From positions 1 to 64,000 of the forward strand of contig NZ_MRWD01000007.1 of the NCBI RefSeq assembly GCF_002093625.1: DNA of 64,000 nucleotides, in the 5' to 3' direction. Shown here in pieces: positions 37,930 to 48,732 of the stretch (position 1 is the first letter of the stretch; every line of letters starts with the position of its first letter). The position numbers and the translations under genes are program-made. This stretch comes from Rouxiella silvae (lineage in GTDB: Bacteria > Pseudomonadota > Gammaproteobacteria > Enterobacterales > Enterobacteriaceae). A model generated the notes under the pieces. It saw only the letters and a list, made by a program, of their open reading frames with translations. It made no database searches and was not told the origin of the DNA.

Positions 37930-37998
37930 ATGCGACACATCAGCCTGAACACAACAATTATTACCACCACCATTACCATCGGTAACGGGGCGGGCTGA
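37930..37998 (+). CDS. thrL: thr operon leader peptide
   Basis: This 22-residue leader (MRHISLNTTIITTTITIGNG and two more) has ten consecutive Thr or Ile codons (residues 8-17: six Thr, four Ile). Ribosome stalling there, when charged tRNA-Thr or tRNA-Ile is short, prevents the downstream attenuator from forming. The ending GNGAG equals the E. coli leader. Overall it is one residue longer than E. coli ThrL (21). Confidence 0.96.
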   Translation: MRHISLNTTIITTTITIGNGAG

Positions 37999-38016
37999 CG
38001 CGTACAGGAAAAACAG

Positions 38017-38054
38017 AAAAAAGCCCGCACCTAAACAGTGCGGGCTTTTTTTTT
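38017..38054 (+). terminator. thr attenuator
   Basis: AAAAGCCCGCAC pairs with GTGCGGGCTTTT around CTAAACA (38031-38037) and runs into eight or more T. It lies 20 bp after the leader stop and ends transcription before thrA when Thr and Ile are ample. Confidence 0.95.
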
Positions 38055-38107
38055 AGGCTACATTCCCTTGTAAATATTGCTCGATAAGAGAGTAGGAGAA
38101 TCCAGAA

Positions 38108-40582
38108 ATGCGAGTGTTGAAATTTGGCGGGACTTCAGTAGCAAATGCCGAACGCTTCCTGCGGGTTGCAGAAATCATGGAGAGCAACGCAAGTCAGGGA
38201 CAGGTTGCTACGGTGTTGTCAGCCCCGGCTAAAATTACCAATCATCTGGTCGCGATGATCGAAAAAACCGTTGCCGGGCAGGACATCCTGCCGAACATGA
38301 GCGATGCAGAGCGCATTTTTGCCGATTTGATTTCTGGCCTTGCCGATGCGCAGCCAGGATTCGACCTGCCCGCCGTCAAAACGTTCGTCGAGCAGGAGTT
38401 TGGTCAGCTCAAGCAACTTTTACACGGGGTGGCGCTGTTGGGACAGTGTCCTGACAGCGTTAACGCCAGCATCATCTGCCGCGGTGAAAAACTCTCTATT
38501 GCCATCATGGAAGCCGTTTTTAAAGCCAAAGGCTTTGGCGTGACCGTGATCAATCCGGTCGAAAAACTGCTTGCCGTTGGCCACTATCTTGAATCAACCG
38601 TCGACATCAATGAGTCTACCGCACGCATTGCCGCCAGCAATATTCCTGCCAGTGATATCGTCCTGATGGCCGGTTTCACCGCCGGAAATGACAAAGGCGA
38701 ATTGGTCGTACTAGGCCGTAACGGTTCTGACTACTCAGCTGCGGTGTTGGCTGCCTGTCTGCGTGCCGACTGCTGTGAAATCTGGACCGATGTCGACGGT
38801 GTTTACACCTGCGACCCACGCATCGTGCCAGATGCTCGCCTGCTCAAGTCAATGTCCTATCAGGAGGCGATGGAGCTTTCCTACTTCGGCGCAAAAGTAT
38901 TGCACCCGCGCACCATTACCCCAATTGCTCAATTCCAGATCCCGTGCCTAATTAAAAACACCTCCAATCCGCAGGCACCGGGCACGCTTATTGGCAGCAA
39001 CAGCGCAGGCAGCGAGTTGGAAGATAAGAGCATGCCGGTGAAGGGCATTACTAATCTGAATAACATGGCGATGGTCAACGTTTCCGGCCCAGGGATGAAG
39101 GGTATGATTGGCATGGCCGCCCGCGTGTTTGCGGTAATGTCGCGCTCGGGAATTTCAGTGGTGTTGATCACTCAATCCTCTTCGGAATACAGCATCAGCT
39201 TCTGCGTACCGCAGGCTGAGCTGATTCGCGCCCGGAAAGCGCTGGAAGATGAATTCTATCTTGAGTTGAAAGACGGCCTGCTTGAACCGCTGGACGTTAC
39301 TGAAAAACTGGCCGTAATTTCCGTGGTCGGTGATGGAATGCGGACGCTACGCGGCATCTCTGCCAAGTTTTTCTCCGCGCTTGCTCGCGCTAATATCAAC
39401 ATCGTCGCGATTGCACAAGGCTCTTCCGAGCGTTCAATTTCGGTGGTGGTCAGTAATGACGACGCCACAATGGGCGTGCGTGTAAGCCATCAGATGCTGT
39501 TTAACACCGACCAGGTCATTGAGGTATTCCTGATTGGTGTGGGCGGCGTGGGTGGCGCGCTGATTGAGCAAATTCGGCGTCAGCAGGCTTGGCTTAAAGC
39601 CAAGCATATAGATTTACGCGTGTGCGGCATCGCCAACTCCCGGGCGATGCTGACTAATGTGCACGGCATTGCGCTGGAAAGCTGGCGTGATGAGCTGGGT
39701 GCTGCCAAAGAGCCGTTCAATATCGGCCGTCTGATCCGTTTGGTTAAAGAATATCATCTGCTTAATCCGGTGGTGGTGGACTGTACTTCCAATGAGGCGA
39801 TTGCCAATCAGTATGCCGACCTGCTGACCGACGGTTTCCACGTGGTGACGCCGAATAAACGCGCCAACACCTCGTCGATGAATTACTACTATCAACTGCG
39901 CAAGGCCGCCGCGAGTTCTCGTCGAAAATTCCTGTACGACACGAATGTTGGCGCAGGCCTGCCGGTGATTGAGAATTTGCAAAACCTGCTTAATGCCGGT
40001 GATGAGCTAGTGCGTTTTACCGGAATACTGTCGGGTTCCTTGTCGCAGATTTTTGGCAAGCTGGATGAGGGTGTTTCTCTCTCTACGGCAACGCTGGCGG
40101 CACGTGAAAGCGGCTTTACCGAGCCGGATCCGCGTGATGATCTGTCGGGTATGGACGTGGCGCGCAAACTGCTTATTTTGGCGCGTGAGGCCGGTTACAA
40201 ACTTGAGCTTTCTGACATTGAAGTCGAGTCAGTTCTGCCGGTATCCTTTGACGCCAGCGGTGATGTGAATGCCTTCCTCTCGCGTCTGCCTGAACTTGAC
40301 GCCGAATTTTCGCAGCGCGTGGCAGACGCCGCCGCCGAAGGTAAAGTATTGCGCTACGTGGGTGCCATTGATGAAGGGCGTTGCAGCGTGAAAATCGTCG
40401 CCGTCGACGGTAACGATCCGCTGTATAAAGTGAAAAATGGCGAGAATGCGCTGGCGTTCTACAGCCGCTACTATCAACCGATTCCTTTAGTTTTGCGCGG
40501 CTACGGTGCGGGTAACGATGTTACTGCTGCTGGCGTATTTGCCGATCTTTTGCGAACGCTGTCATGGAAGTTAGGAGTTTAA
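38108..40582 (+). CDS. thrA: Bifunctional aspartokinase I / homoserine dehydrogenase I
   Basis: ThrA catalyses the first step (aspartate to aspartyl-phosphate) and third step (semialdehyde to homoserine) of threonine synthesis and is feedback-inhibited by threonine. The 824-residue protein has the kinase motif [13 protein letters not shown] at the N-terminus and two ACT regulatory repeats (about 315-460). The dehydrogenase has the NADP motif [13 protein letters not shown] near 475 and the substrate region [15 protein letters not shown] near 675. AGGAGAATCC is before ATG 38108. thrB follows after one base. Confidence 0.98.
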   Translation: MRVLKFGGTSVANAERFLRVAEIMESNASQGQVATVLSAPAKITNHLVAMIEKTVAGQDILPNMSDAERIFADLISGLADAQPGFDLPAVKTFVEQEFGQLKQLLHGVALLGQCPDSVNASIICRGEKLSIAIMEAVFKAKGFGVTVINPVEKLLAVGHYLESTVDINESTARIAASNIPASDIVLMAGFTAGNDKGELVVLGRNGSDYSAAVLAACLRADCCEIWTDVDGVYTCDPRIVPDARLLKSMSYQEAMELSYFGAKVLHPRTITPIAQFQIPCLIKNTSNPQAPGTLIGSNSAGSELEDKSMPVKGITNLNNMAMVNVSGPGMKGMIGMAARVFAVMSRSGISVVLITQSSSEYSISFCVPQAELIRARKALEDEFYLELKDGLLEPLDVTEKLAVISVVGDGMRTLRGISAKFFSALARANINIVAIAQGSSERSISVVVSNDDATMGVRVSHQMLFNTDQVIEVFLIGVGGVGGALIEQIRRQQAWLKAKHIDLRVCGIANSRAMLTNVHGIALESWRDELGAAKEPFNIGRLIRLVKEYHLLNPVVVDCTSNEAIANQYADLLTDGFHVVTPNKRANTSSMNYYYQLRKAAASSRRKFLYDTNVGAGLPVIENLQNLLNAGDELVRFTGILSGSLSQIFGKLDEGVSLSTATLAARESGFTEPDPRDDLSGMDVARKLLILAREAGYKLELSDIEVESVLPVSFDASGDVNAFLSRLPELDAEFSQRVADAAAEGKVLRYVGAIDEGRCSVKIVAVDGNDPLYKVKNGENALAFYSRYYQPIPLVLRGYGAGNDVTAAGVFADLLRTLSWKLGV

Positions 40583-40583
40583 T

Positions 40584-41513
40584 ATGGTTAAGGTATATGC
40601 CCCGGCATCAATTGGTAACGTAAGCGTGGGTTTTGATGTGCTGGGTGCGGCAGTTTCTCCGGTGGATGGTTCGCTGCTGGGCGACTGCGTTACCGTTGAG
40701 GCGGCGTCAGCGTTTAGTCTCAAAAATGAAGGGCGCTTTGTTTCCAAGCTGCCGGACAAGATGGAAGAGAACATTGTTTACCAGTGCTGGCAGCGTTACT
40801 GTCAGGAAGTGGGCAAAGAAATTCCGGTGGCGATGACGCTCGAGAAGAACATGCCGATCGGCTCAGGTTTAGGCTCAAGCGCCTGTTCCGTGGTTGCCGG
40901 TTTGATGGCAATGAATGAATTTAACGGCAACGCGCTCAGCGACAGCAAAATGCTGGAGCTGATGGGCGAGCTGGAAGGGCGCATTTCGGGCAGCGTGCAC
41001 TATGACAACGTAGCGCCTTGCTACCTCGGCGGGCTGCAGTTGATGCTTGAAGAGCTGGGTATCATCTCTCAGGACGTGCCGTGCTTTGACGAATGGCTCT
41101 GGGTCATGGCGTATCCAGGTATCAAGGTTTCTACCGCCGAAGCGCGCGCTATCTTGCCGGCACAGTACCGCCGTCAGGACTGCATTGCTCACGGTCGCTA
41201 TTTGGCGGGCTTTGTTCACGCCTGCCATACGCAGCAGCCAGAATTGGCGGTTAAATTGATGAAAGACGTAATAGCCGAACCTTACCGCACCCGTTTGCTG
41301 CCTGGCTTTGCTCAGGCGCGCGAGGCTGCCGAAGAAATTGGTGCGCTGGCCTGCGGAATTTCAGGGTCAGGTCCAACGCTGTTCGCTGTGTGCAACGACG
41401 GCGAGACGGCGAAACGTATGGCTGATTGGTTGCAGAATCACTATCTGCAAAATGACGAAGGTTTTGTTCATATTTGTCGCCTGGATACCGCAGGCGCGAG
41501 ACTATTGGGATAA
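40584..41513 (+). CDS. thrB: Homoserine kinase
   Basis: ThrB phosphorylates homoserine with ATP. The 309-residue GHMP kinase has the ATP-binding motif [12 protein letters not shown] near residue 91, the N-terminal [15 protein letters not shown] and the C-terminal [11 protein letters not shown] motif. TTAGGAGTTTA before ATG 40584 lies inside the end of thrA, so thrA and thrB are translationally coupled. It has E. coli length (about 310). Confidence 0.98.
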   Translation: MVKVYAPASIGNVSVGFDVLGAAVSPVDGSLLGDCVTVEAASAFSLKNEGRFVSKLPDKMEENIVYQCWQRYCQEVGKEIPVAMTLEKNMPIGSGLGSSACSVVAGLMAMNEFNGNALSDSKMLELMGELEGRISGSVHYDNVAPCYLGGLQLMLEELGIISQDVPCFDEWLWVMAYPGIKVSTAEARAILPAQYRRQDCIAHGRYLAGFVHACHTQQPELAVKLMKDVIAEPYRTRLLPGFAQAREAAEEIGALACGISGSGPTLFAVCNDGETAKRMADWLQNHYLQNDEGFVHICRLDTAGARLLG

Positions 41514-41516
41514 TCG

Positions 41517-42806
41517 ATGAAACTGTATAACCTGAAGGATCACAACGAGCAGGTCAGCTTCGCACAAGCGGTGAAGCAGGGGCTGGGCAAGCAACAAGGA
41601 CTGTTTTTTCCGCTGGATCTGCCTGAGTTTGAGCTGACCGAAATCGACCGGTTGCTCGAACTGGACTTTGTTACCCGCAGCAGCCGCATTCTCTCCGCTT
41701 TTATCGGTGACGAAATTCCCGAGGAGCAGCTGTATCAACGCGTTAAAAACGCCTTCGCATTCCCGGCACCCGTGGCAAAAGTGAGCGACGACGTAGCCTG
41801 CCTGGAGCTGTTCCACGGCCCAACGCTGGCTTTCAAAGATTTCGGCGGCCGTTTTATGGCACAGATCCTCACCGAAGTGTCGGGTGATCAGCCAGTAACG
41901 ATTTTGACTGCAACTTCCGGTGATACCGGCGCGGCAGTGGCGCACGCCTTCCACGGTCTGAAAAACGTGCGCGTGGTCATCCTTTATCCGCGCGGCAAAA
42001 TCAGCCCACTACAGGAAAAACTTTTCTGTACTCTCGGTGACAATATTCACACCGTGGCTATCGACGGCGATTTCGATGCTTGTCAGGCGCTGGTCAAACA
42101 GGCGTTTGACGATGAAGAGCTTAAGGTCGCATTGCACCTGAACTCGGCTAACTCGATCAACATCAGCCGCCTGTTGGCACAGATTTGCTACTACTTCGAA
42201 GCCGTAGCACAGCTGCCGCAGGAAGCGCGTAACCAGTTAGTGGTTTCAGTGCCTAGCGGCAACTTTGGCGACCTGACTGCGGGCCTGCTGGCCAAGTCTT
42301 TGGGCCTGCCTATTAAGCGTTTCATTGCCGCGACCAATGCCAACGACACCGTACCTCGTTTCCTGAGCAACGGTGAGTGGACGCCAAATAAAACCGTCGC
42401 CACGCTGTCGAATGCGATGGACGTCAGCCAGCCCAATAACTGGCCGCGCGTTGAAGAATTGTATCGCCGCAAGATCTGGCAGTTGAAAGATTTGGGCTAT
42501 GCGGCCGTCAGCGACGAGACAACAGAAGACGCCATGCGCGAGCTGGCCGATATCGGCTATATCTCTGAGCCACACGCGGCGATTGCCTATCGCGCGCTGC
42601 GCGATCAGTTGAAAGAAGGGGAGTTTGGTCTGTTCATCGGCACGGCGCACCCGGCAAAATTCAAGGAAAGTGTAGACGCAATTTTGGGTCAGGATCTGCC
42701 ATTGCCAAAAGAGTTGGCCGATCGTGCTGACCTGCCGCTGTTGTCGCACAACCTGCCTGATGACTTCAGCGAAATGCGTAAATTCCTGATGGCGCTGCCA
42801 GAGTAA
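41517..42806 (+). CDS. thrC: Threonine synthase
   Basis: ThrC converts O-phosphohomoserine to threonine with pyridoxal phosphate. The 429-residue protein carries the PLP lysine in GPTLAFKDFG (Lys near 107) and the phosphate-binding loop VSVPSGNFGD near 243, with TATSGDTGAA near 132. It follows thrB by 3 bp, the standard thrABC layout. It is the last gene of the operon; the following spacer has two pyrimidine/purine hairpins but no classic T-tailed terminator. Confidence 0.98.
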   Translation: MKLYNLKDHNEQVSFAQAVKQGLGKQQGLFFPLDLPEFELTEIDRLLELDFVTRSSRILSAFIGDEIPEEQLYQRVKNAFAFPAPVAKVSDDVACLELFHGPTLAFKDFGGRFMAQILTEVSGDQPVTILTATSGDTGAAVAHAFHGLKNVRVVILYPRGKISPLQEKLFCTLGDNIHTVAIDGDFDACQALVKQAFDDEELKVALHLNSANSINISRLLAQICYYFEAVAQLPQEARNQLVVSVPSGNFGDLTAGLLAKSLGLPIKRFIAATNANDTVPRFLSNGEWTPNKTVATLSNAMDVSQPNNWPRVEELYRRKIWQLKDLGYAAVSDETTEDAMRELADIGYISEPHAAIAYRALRDQLKEGEFGLFIGTAHPAKFKESVDAILGQDLPLPKELADRADLPLLSHNLPDDFSEMRKFLMALPE

Positions 42807-42829
42807 GTTCTGTGATTGCCCCCTCCTGA

Positions 42830-42935
42830 CCTCCCTCGCGATAAAACGCGGGGGAGGGATCTTTACCCTTCAATGTTGCAGGACAGATCCCTTCCCCTTT
42901 GGGGGAAGGTCAGCACAGGGGAGCGGTCATCTTAA
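42830..42935. repeat. C/T-rich hairpin pair downstream of thrC
   Basis: Two adjacent hairpins fill the thrC-yaaA spacer: one near 42831-42860 with a GCG/CGC core, and CCTTCCCC-TTT-GGGGGAAGG (42890-42909). A similar C/T-rich hairpin follows ispH (60826-60848). They look like repetitive intergenic palindromic units, perhaps mRNA 3' stabilisers. Confidence 0.5.
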
Positions 42936-42941
42936 TCTTCC

Positions 42942-43733
42942 TCATTTCCCTCGCAGTGACTTCGGCTCTGCCCGCGTAAACACTAGCTCATTGCCTTCTG
43001 AACGTGCGGCGTCAAACTGGTATCCCTCAAGCGAGAAATCTTTCAATTGTTTAGCCTGGGTTAGACGCTCTTTGATGATAAAGCGACTCATCAGCCCGCG
43101 CGCCTTTTTGGCATAGAAGCTGATGACTTTGTAATTGCCGTTTTTCTCGTCGAGGAACACCGGCTTGATAATTTCACCCTCAAGCTTGGCGGGCTTCACC
43201 GCTTTGAAATATTCGTCAGACGCCAGGTTAACAAGAATATTATCTCCCTGCTCCTTAAGGATGACGTTCAATTTCTCAGTCAGCAAATCACCCCAAAATG
43301 CATACAGATTGGTCCCCTGAGGATTCTTCAGACGAATGCCCATCTCCAGACGATAAGGCTGCATCAGGTCCAGCGGGCGCAGCAGGCCGTAAAGCCCCGA
43401 GAGCATGCGCAGGTGTTTCTGGGCAAAATCGAAATCTTTTTCGCTGAAATTTTCCGCCTGCAAACCGGTATAAACGTCGCCTTTGAAGGCCAAAATAGCC
43501 TGACGTGCATTGTCCGCAGTGAAGTCCGGCTGCCAGTCGTTAAAGCGCTCGGCGTTGAGGTGTGCAAGCTTGTCGCTAATTCCCATCAGGCTTGAGATCT
43601 CTGCCGGTGTCAGTTTTTTTGCAATGCCAATGAGCTGACTGGATTTATCCAATAATTCCGGTTGAGTAAAGCGTTTGGTGGCGAGCTCACTTTCAAAATC
43701 GAGTGTTTTGGCTGGAGAAATAATGGTCAGCAT
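42942..43733 (-). CDS. yaaA: Peroxide stress protein YaaA
   Basis: YaaA is an OxyR-regulated protein that limits intracellular free iron and DNA damage during peroxide stress in E. coli; it has a DNA-binding fold. The 263-residue protein starts [14 protein letters not shown] and has [24 protein letters not shown] and [13 protein letters not shown] blocks of the DUF328/YaaA family. It is about five residues longer than E. coli. It is transcribed toward thrC. Confidence 0.95.
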   Translation of the reverse strand: MLTIISPAKTLDFESELATKRFTQPELLDKSSQLIGIAKKLTPAEISSLMGISDKLAHLNAERFNDWQPDFTADNARQAILAFKGDVYTGLQAENFSEKDFDFAQKHLRMLSGLYGLLRPLDLMQPYRLEMGIRLKNPQGTNLYAFWGDLLTEKLNVILKEQGDNILVNLASDEYFKAVKPAKLEGEIIKPVFLDEKNGNYKVISFYAKKARGLMSRFIIKERLTQAKQLKDFSLEGYQFDAARSEGNELVFTRAEPKSLRGK

Positions 43734-43875
43734 AAGGGCGTCCGTTTAGTCTGCGCAGAAATTCAGCAGGGAATTGAAGAAAAATATCGGCACTACTTTA
43801 TCAAAAAATAACCGTATGCGGGGCGAAGAAGGTAAATCATAGCAATAGGCCCCGCCGTAAGACGTTCAGCGATTT

Positions 43876-45300
43876 TTATTTTTCATGGTCTTTCCAAACA
43901 TCCGCCTGAAGCTGACCTTTCAGCTCGGGGAAGTGATCCGGATTAAACACCGGGGTCTTGCCCATCACTCGCTGACGCTCATAGTCTTTTACCACCCGAA
44001 GCGCCAGACCGGTAAGCAGCAACAGCGCGGTCAAATTAATAATAGTGAGGACCGCCAGTGAAATACTGGCCGTTTGCACCAGCAGCGGCGTGCTTATGAG
44101 GCATCCGCCCAGCATCATGACTATCATCAGTAAGCGCAACATCGGTATGAATTGTGTGTTGCCACGTTGTAAAAACACCAGATTATTTTCCGCGTACATG
44201 TAGTTGGCAATCATGGTGGTGAAACCAAATACCAGCACAAACATTGCCACCAACTGCGGGCCGACCTGGCCAACGCTTATCGTCACCGCCAGCTCAAGTA
44301 TGTTAATGCCGCTGGTGCTGTTCGTAGGCGAATCCAACAAGCCTGAGGAGATGATAATAATGGCGGTAGTGCTGCAAACTAAAAACGTGTCAATGAGCAC
44401 GCCCAGCATCTGCGAAAAACCGGCGCTGGCCGGGTGCCGCATTGAAGCCAAAGCACTGACGTGTGGTGTTGATCCCGCCCCCGCTTCGTTGGAGAACAGC
44501 CCCTGCTGAATGCCCTGCGTCATGGCAAGAGTCACCCCATAGCCAAAGGCACCAGCGGCAAACTCCTGTAGCCCGAATGCAGATCGGAAGATAAGCAGAA
44601 AAACAGCGGGCAGCTGATGAAAGTGTCCCCCGATCACCCACAGAGCAAGCACGAGATAACTTATTGTCATCAACGGGGCCAACCACACCGAAATACACAC
44701 TATCGCCTTGAGACCGCGAAAAATAACCAGGCTAAAAAGCAGCGCCAACCCCATCGCAATATGCCACGGGGTAAATTGATAAGCTCGGGAAAGTGCGTGC
44801 GTTACTGCCTGTGCCTGTAGCGCATTAAATATTAATCCAACGGTGACTATCATTAGCAGGGAGAACAATACGCCCATCCAGCGCATGCCGAGTCCGCGGC
44901 TCATGTATTCCGAGGGGCCACCGCGAAAATGCCGCTGCTGATCTGTCGTTTTGAAGATTTGTGCCAAGGTGTTTTCAACCAATGACATCGGCAATCCCAG
45001 CAGGGTTATCGCCCACATCCAGAATATTGCGCCAGGACCGCCCGCGGTGAGCGCCATTGCTACGCCGGTCAGACTGCCGATACCAATACGCCCCGATAGC
45101 GTCACCGCCAGCGCCTGCCAGGCAGAAATGCCGCGCGAGTCGGCAGCAGCGTCACGCTTTAAACTGGTGAACATTTCCGGCCAGCGCCTGAACTGTATAA
45201 AGCGGGTACGCAGAGTGAGGTAGAGTCCGTATCCCAGCAGGAAGTAGATAAGTATTGATTCCCACAGAATATCGTCCAAAAAGTTAAGCAAACTGGCCAT
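43876..45300 (-). CDS. yaaJ: AGCS-family sodium:alanine/glycine symporter YaaJ-like
   Basis: This 474-residue inner-membrane transporter of the AGCS family (amino acid:Na+ symport) has about 10 to 11 hydrophobic segments. The family blocks GGPGAIFWMW, FRGGPSEYMSRGLGMRWMG and the signature QGLFSNEAGAGSTPHVSA are present, along with YAENNLVFL near residue 375. It occupies the same place as E. coli yaaJ but is clearly diverged. Substrate probably alanine, glycine or glutamine; not shown here. Confidence 0.9.
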   Translation of the reverse strand: MASLLNFLDDILWESILIYFLLGYGLYLTLRTRFIQFRRWPEMFTSLKRDAAADSRGISAWQALAVTLSGRIGIGSLTGVAMALTAGGPGAIFWMWAITLLGLPMSLVENTLAQIFKTTDQQRHFRGGPSEYMSRGLGMRWMGVLFSLLMIVTVGLIFNALQAQAVTHALSRAYQFTPWHIAMGLALLFSLVIFRGLKAIVCISVWLAPLMTISYLVLALWVIGGHFHQLPAVFLLIFRSAFGLQEFAAGAFGYGVTLAMTQGIQQGLFSNEAGAGSTPHVSALASMRHPASAGFSQMLGVLIDTFLVCSTTAIIIISSGLLDSPTNSTSGINILELAVTISVGQVGPQLVAMFVLVFGFTTMIANYMYAENNLVFLQRGNTQFIPMLRLLMIVMMLGGCLISTPLLVQTASISLAVLTIINLTALLLLTGLALRVVKDYERQRVMGKTPVFNPDHFPELKGQLQADVWKDHEK

Positions 45301-45498
45301 TTAAATCCTTTATCCCTGAAAAATGCATGGCGAATCCTTCATTTTTTGCCTTGTTTTTGTGCAAAAACGGCTCTTTTAACCCTTTAAATAATGACCGCCA
45401 TAACTGCCTTGCGGATGTCTTCGCGCATGTTATCATCAAGACAAGGCAAGGCATGAAAATGCCTCAACGATAATCTACAAACGATGAGATATGCCATA

Positions 45499-46452
45499 AT
45501 GACCGATAAACTTACTTCTCTACGCGAACTGACCAAAGTAGTTGCAGACACTGGTGATATCGCGGCAATCAAGTTGTATCAGCCTCAAGATGCAACCACC
45601 AACCCTTCACTGATCTTGAACGCGGCTCAAATTCCTGAGTACCGTAAACTGATCGACGAAGCCATTGCATGGGCACGTGACCAGAGCAGCGACCGCGACC
45701 AACAGATTATAGACACCGCTGACAAGCTGGCGGTAAATATCGGTCTCGAGATCCTCAAGCTGGTCCCAGGCCGCATTTCTACCGAAGTTGACGCTCGTCT
45801 GTCCTACGACACCGAAGCCAGCATCGAGAAAGCTCATCGCTTGATCAAACTATACAACGATGCAGGCATCAGCAACGATCGCATTCTGATTAAACTGGCT
45901 TCAACCTGGCAGGGTATCCGCGCCGCTGAAGTTCTGGAAAAAGAAGGCATCAACTGTAACCTGACTCTGCTGTTCTCCTTCGCTCAGGCTCGTGCCTGTG
46001 CTGAAGCCGGTGCTTACCTGATCTCTCCATTTGTTGGCCGTATTCTCGATTGGTACAAAGCCAACGGTGATAAAAAAGAGTTCGCGCCAAGCGAAGATCC
46101 GGGCGTTGTTTCGGTTACCGAAATCTACGAATACTACAAACAGCACGGTTATGAAACCGTTGTTATGGGCGCAAGCTTCCGTAATATCGACGAAATCATC
46201 GAGCTGGCCGGCTGTGACCGTCTGACCATCGGACCGGCTCTGTTAAAAGAGCTGAAAGAGAGCGAAGGCACCCTCGAACGTAAACTGTCTTACAGCGGTG
46301 AAGTGAAAGCCCGCCCGGCTCGTTTGACCGAAGCACAGTTCTACTGGGACCACAGCCAGGATCCAATGGCTATCGACAAACTGGCCGACGGCATTCGCAA
46401 GTTTGCTATCGATCAGGGCAAACTTGAAAAAATGATCGCCGACCTGCTGTAA
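45499..46452 (+). CDS. talB: Transaldolase B
   Basis: TalB transfers a dihydroxyacetone unit between sedoheptulose-7-phosphate and glyceraldehyde-3-phosphate in the non-oxidative pentose phosphate pathway. The 317-residue protein equals E. coli TalB, with Schiff-base Lys132 in RILIKLAST, the N-terminal DATTNPSLI and the [11 protein letters not shown] motif. ATG 45499 ([11 protein letters not shown]) is preferred to the frame start at 45484. A strong terminator follows. Confidence 0.98.
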   Translation: MTDKLTSLRELTKVVADTGDIAAIKLYQPQDATTNPSLILNAAQIPEYRKLIDEAIAWARDQSSDRDQQIIDTADKLAVNIGLEILKLVPGRISTEVDARLSYDTEASIEKAHRLIKLYNDAGISNDRILIKLASTWQGIRAAEVLEKEGINCNLTLLFSFAQARACAEAGAYLISPFVGRILDWYKANGDKKEFAPSEDPGVVSVTEIYEYYKQHGYETVVMGASFRNIDEIIELAGCDRLTIGPALLKELKESEGTLERKLSYSGEVKARPARLTEAQFYWDHSQDPMAIDKLADGIRKFAIDQGKLEKMIADLL

Positions 46453-46480
46453 TAGCCTGTCCGGTGGTTTAAGTCATAAT

Positions 46481-46508
46481 GAAAAGGCGGCCTTGGCCGC
46501 CTTTTTTA
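46481..46508 (+). terminator. Terminator of talB
   Basis: AAAAGGCGGCC and GGCCGCCTTTTTT form a perfect 10-11 bp stem with a minimal TT loop and a T run. Confidence 0.9.
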
Positions 46509-46627
46509 TGCTCGCCTGCTGCAAAAAATCATTTCTCTCTCTACTCCGCGCTGATGTTCCCGATATACTCGTCTTTTGCTGTGTGCGCACCGTGCGCTGT
46601 CTTGCACAGACGTCCTGGAGGAAACAA

Positions 46628-47215
46628 ATGGATAAATTACGTATTGGCCTAGTGTCGGTTTCAGACCGGGCTTCGAGTGGGGTATATCAGGATAAAGGCA
46701 TTCCGGCGCTGGAAGCGTGGCTGGAACAGGCAATTACTACCCCTTTCAGTCTCGAAAAACGCTTAATTCCGGACGAACAGCCTCTGATTGAACAGGCTCT
46801 CTGCGAGCTGGTGGATGAGGCCGGCTGTCATTTGGTTTTGACCACCGGCGGCACCGGTCCGGCGCGTCGTGACGTCACGCCTGATGCCACAATGGCCGTC
46901 GCCGACCGCTTGATGCCCGGTTTCGGCGAACAGATGCGCCAGATAAGTCTGCACTTTGTGCCTACGGCTATTTTGTCGCGTCAGGTGGGGGTTATCCGCA
47001 AGCAGGCGCTTATCCTTAACCTTCCCGGACAGCCAAAATCAATCAAAGAAACGCTCGAGGGCCTAAAAGACGCCGACGGTAAAGTTATTGTGTCAGGGAT
47101 TTTTGCCAGTGTACCGTATTGTATACAGCTTTTGGATGGGCCTTACATTGAGACGGACAGCCAAAGGGTAGCAGCATTTCGTCCGAAGAACGCAATCCGC
47201 GATACAAAAAACTAA
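46628..47215 (+). CDS. mog: Molybdopterin adenylyltransferase
   Basis: Mog adenylates molybdopterin before molybdate insertion by MoeA in molybdenum-cofactor synthesis. The 195-residue protein equals E. coli Mog, with the MoaB/Mog-type motif TTGGTGPARRDVTPDAT near residue 71, LNLPGQPKSIKE near 140 and the start LRIGLVSVSDRASSG. GGAGGAAACAA precedes ATG 46628. The frame opens at 46493, but that would overlap the talB terminator. Confidence 0.97.
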   Translation: MDKLRIGLVSVSDRASSGVYQDKGIPALEAWLEQAITTPFSLEKRLIPDEQPLIEQALCELVDEAGCHLVLTTGGTGPARRDVTPDATMAVADRLMPGFGEQMRQISLHFVPTAILSRQVGVIRKQALILNLPGQPKSIKETLEGLKDADGKVIVSGIFASVPYCIQLLDGPYIETDSQRVAAFRPKNAIRDTKN

Positions 47216-47340
47216 AGTTAGCCTATTACTGCTATAAGATTCAGAGTCTGTGGTGTGAAAATTATCTGCCGTTTATAGTAATGTTTACTTTACATAAGGC
47301 GGCAATATTTTTTACCTCAACTCGGTGCTCCAGGTATCTT

Positions 47341-48660
47341 ATGCAACTCGACAATAATCGCCGGCTCAACCGGCAGGACTACAAAACCCTCTCTCTCGCT
47401 GCCTTAGGTGGCGCTCTGGAATTCTACGACTTTATTATTTTCGTCTTTTTCGCGGCGGTAATTGGCGATCTATTCTTCCCATCGACCATGCCTGACTGGC
47501 TGCGGCAGGTGCAAACTTTTGGCATTTTTGCCGCCGGATATCTGGCTCGTCCGCTAGGTGGCATCGTGATGGCGCATTTTGGCGACCTGGTTGGCCGTAA
47601 GCGCATGTTCAGCCTGAGTATTCTCTTAATGGCGTTGCCTACGCTAGCCATCGGACTTTTGCCAACCTATTCCTCAATCGGTATTGCCGCTCCGCTCTTG
47701 CTGCTGCTGATGCGCCTGCTTCAGGGCGCGGCCATTGGCGGAGAAGTGCCGGGTGCCTGGGTGTTTGTGGCTGAACATGTTCCACGTAAGCGCATCGGTT
47801 TTGCCTGCGGTACGCTGACTGCCGGCCTCACCGCCGGTATTCTGCTCGGTTCACTGGTGGCCACGCTGATTAATACCCTGCTGCCTGCGTCGTCTATTCT
47901 TCACGGAGGTTGGAGAATTCCCTTTTTCCTCGGCGGGATCTTTGGATTGATTGCTTTGTATTTGCGCCGCTGGCTACAGGAAACGCCTATTTTCCTTGAG
48001 ATGAAGGCGCATAAGGCGCTGTCACAAAGTCTGCCGCTGAAGTCGGTACTTGCTGATCATAAGAAAGAGGTTGTGGTGTCGATGTTGATGACCTGGCTGC
48101 TTTCGGCCGGAATTGTGGTGGTTATTTTGATGACGCCGACCTATTTGCAAAAACAACTGGGGATCCCGGCGGCGCTGACGTTACAGGCTAACAGTATGGC
48201 GACAATTGCACTGCTGTTTGGCTGTATTGTCGCGGGTTGGACAGTAGACCGCATAGGTTCAAGCAAAACCTTTATTATTGGCAGTCTTTTTATGGGCGTG
48301 TGCAGTGGGTCGTTCTACTATCTGGTTGCCCAGGACAACTCGCTACTTAAGCCGATGTATACGCTGGTGGGATTCAGCATTGGCGTGGTGGGGGCAGTGC
48401 CTTATGTGATGGTTCGCGCTTTCCCGTCGGCGCTGCGTTTTACCGGCATTTCATTCTCTTATAATGTTTCCTACGCCATCTTCGGCGGGCTGACGCCAAT
48501 TTTTGTCACCCTGATTATGCACCTGACACCCATGGCTCCGGCGTACTACGTGCTGGCGCTGGCGGGGATAGGTTTGGGATTGGGAATTTATCTAAATCGC
48601 GACTTAAACAGTGAGTCCGCTGTCGACGCGCGGTTGGCCGATTCCATTTCCGGCGGCTAA
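47341..48660 (+). CDS. MFS transporter, metabolite:H+ symporter family
   Basis: This 439-residue inner-membrane protein has 12 hydrophobic segments. The MHS-type features are ALEFYDFIIFVFFA in helix 1, the loop motif HFGDLVGRKRMFS between helices 2 and 3, and RLLQGAAIGGEVPGA in helix 4. Relatives carry organic acids, osmolytes or sugars with protons; the substrate here is unknown. ATG 47341 (MQLDNNRR, CAGGT upstream) is preferred to 47281. In E. coli no gene of this type lies between mog and satP. Confidence 0.87.
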   Translation: MQLDNNRRLNRQDYKTLSLAALGGALEFYDFIIFVFFAAVIGDLFFPSTMPDWLRQVQTFGIFAAGYLARPLGGIVMAHFGDLVGRKRMFSLSILLMALPTLAIGLLPTYSSIGIAAPLLLLLMRLLQGAAIGGEVPGAWVFVAEHVPRKRIGFACGTLTAGLTAGILLGSLVATLINTLLPASSILHGGWRIPFFLGGIFGLIALYLRRWLQETPIFLEMKAHKALSQSLPLKSVLADHKKEVVVSMLMTWLLSAGIVVVILMTPTYLQKQLGIPAALTLQANSMATIALLFGCIVAGWTVDRIGSSKTFIIGSLFMGVCSGSFYYLVAQDNSLLKPMYTLVGFSIGVVGAVPYVMVRAFPSALRFTGISFSYNVSYAIFGGLTPIFVTLIMHLTPMAPAYYVLALAGIGLGLGIYLNRDLNSESAVDARLADSISGG

Positions 48661-48732
48661 TAAAATGTCACGGCAGCGCAGCCGCGAGAGCGACTCCGCT
48701 GCCTTTATAGGTTCAACGCGTTTCCCAATCTG

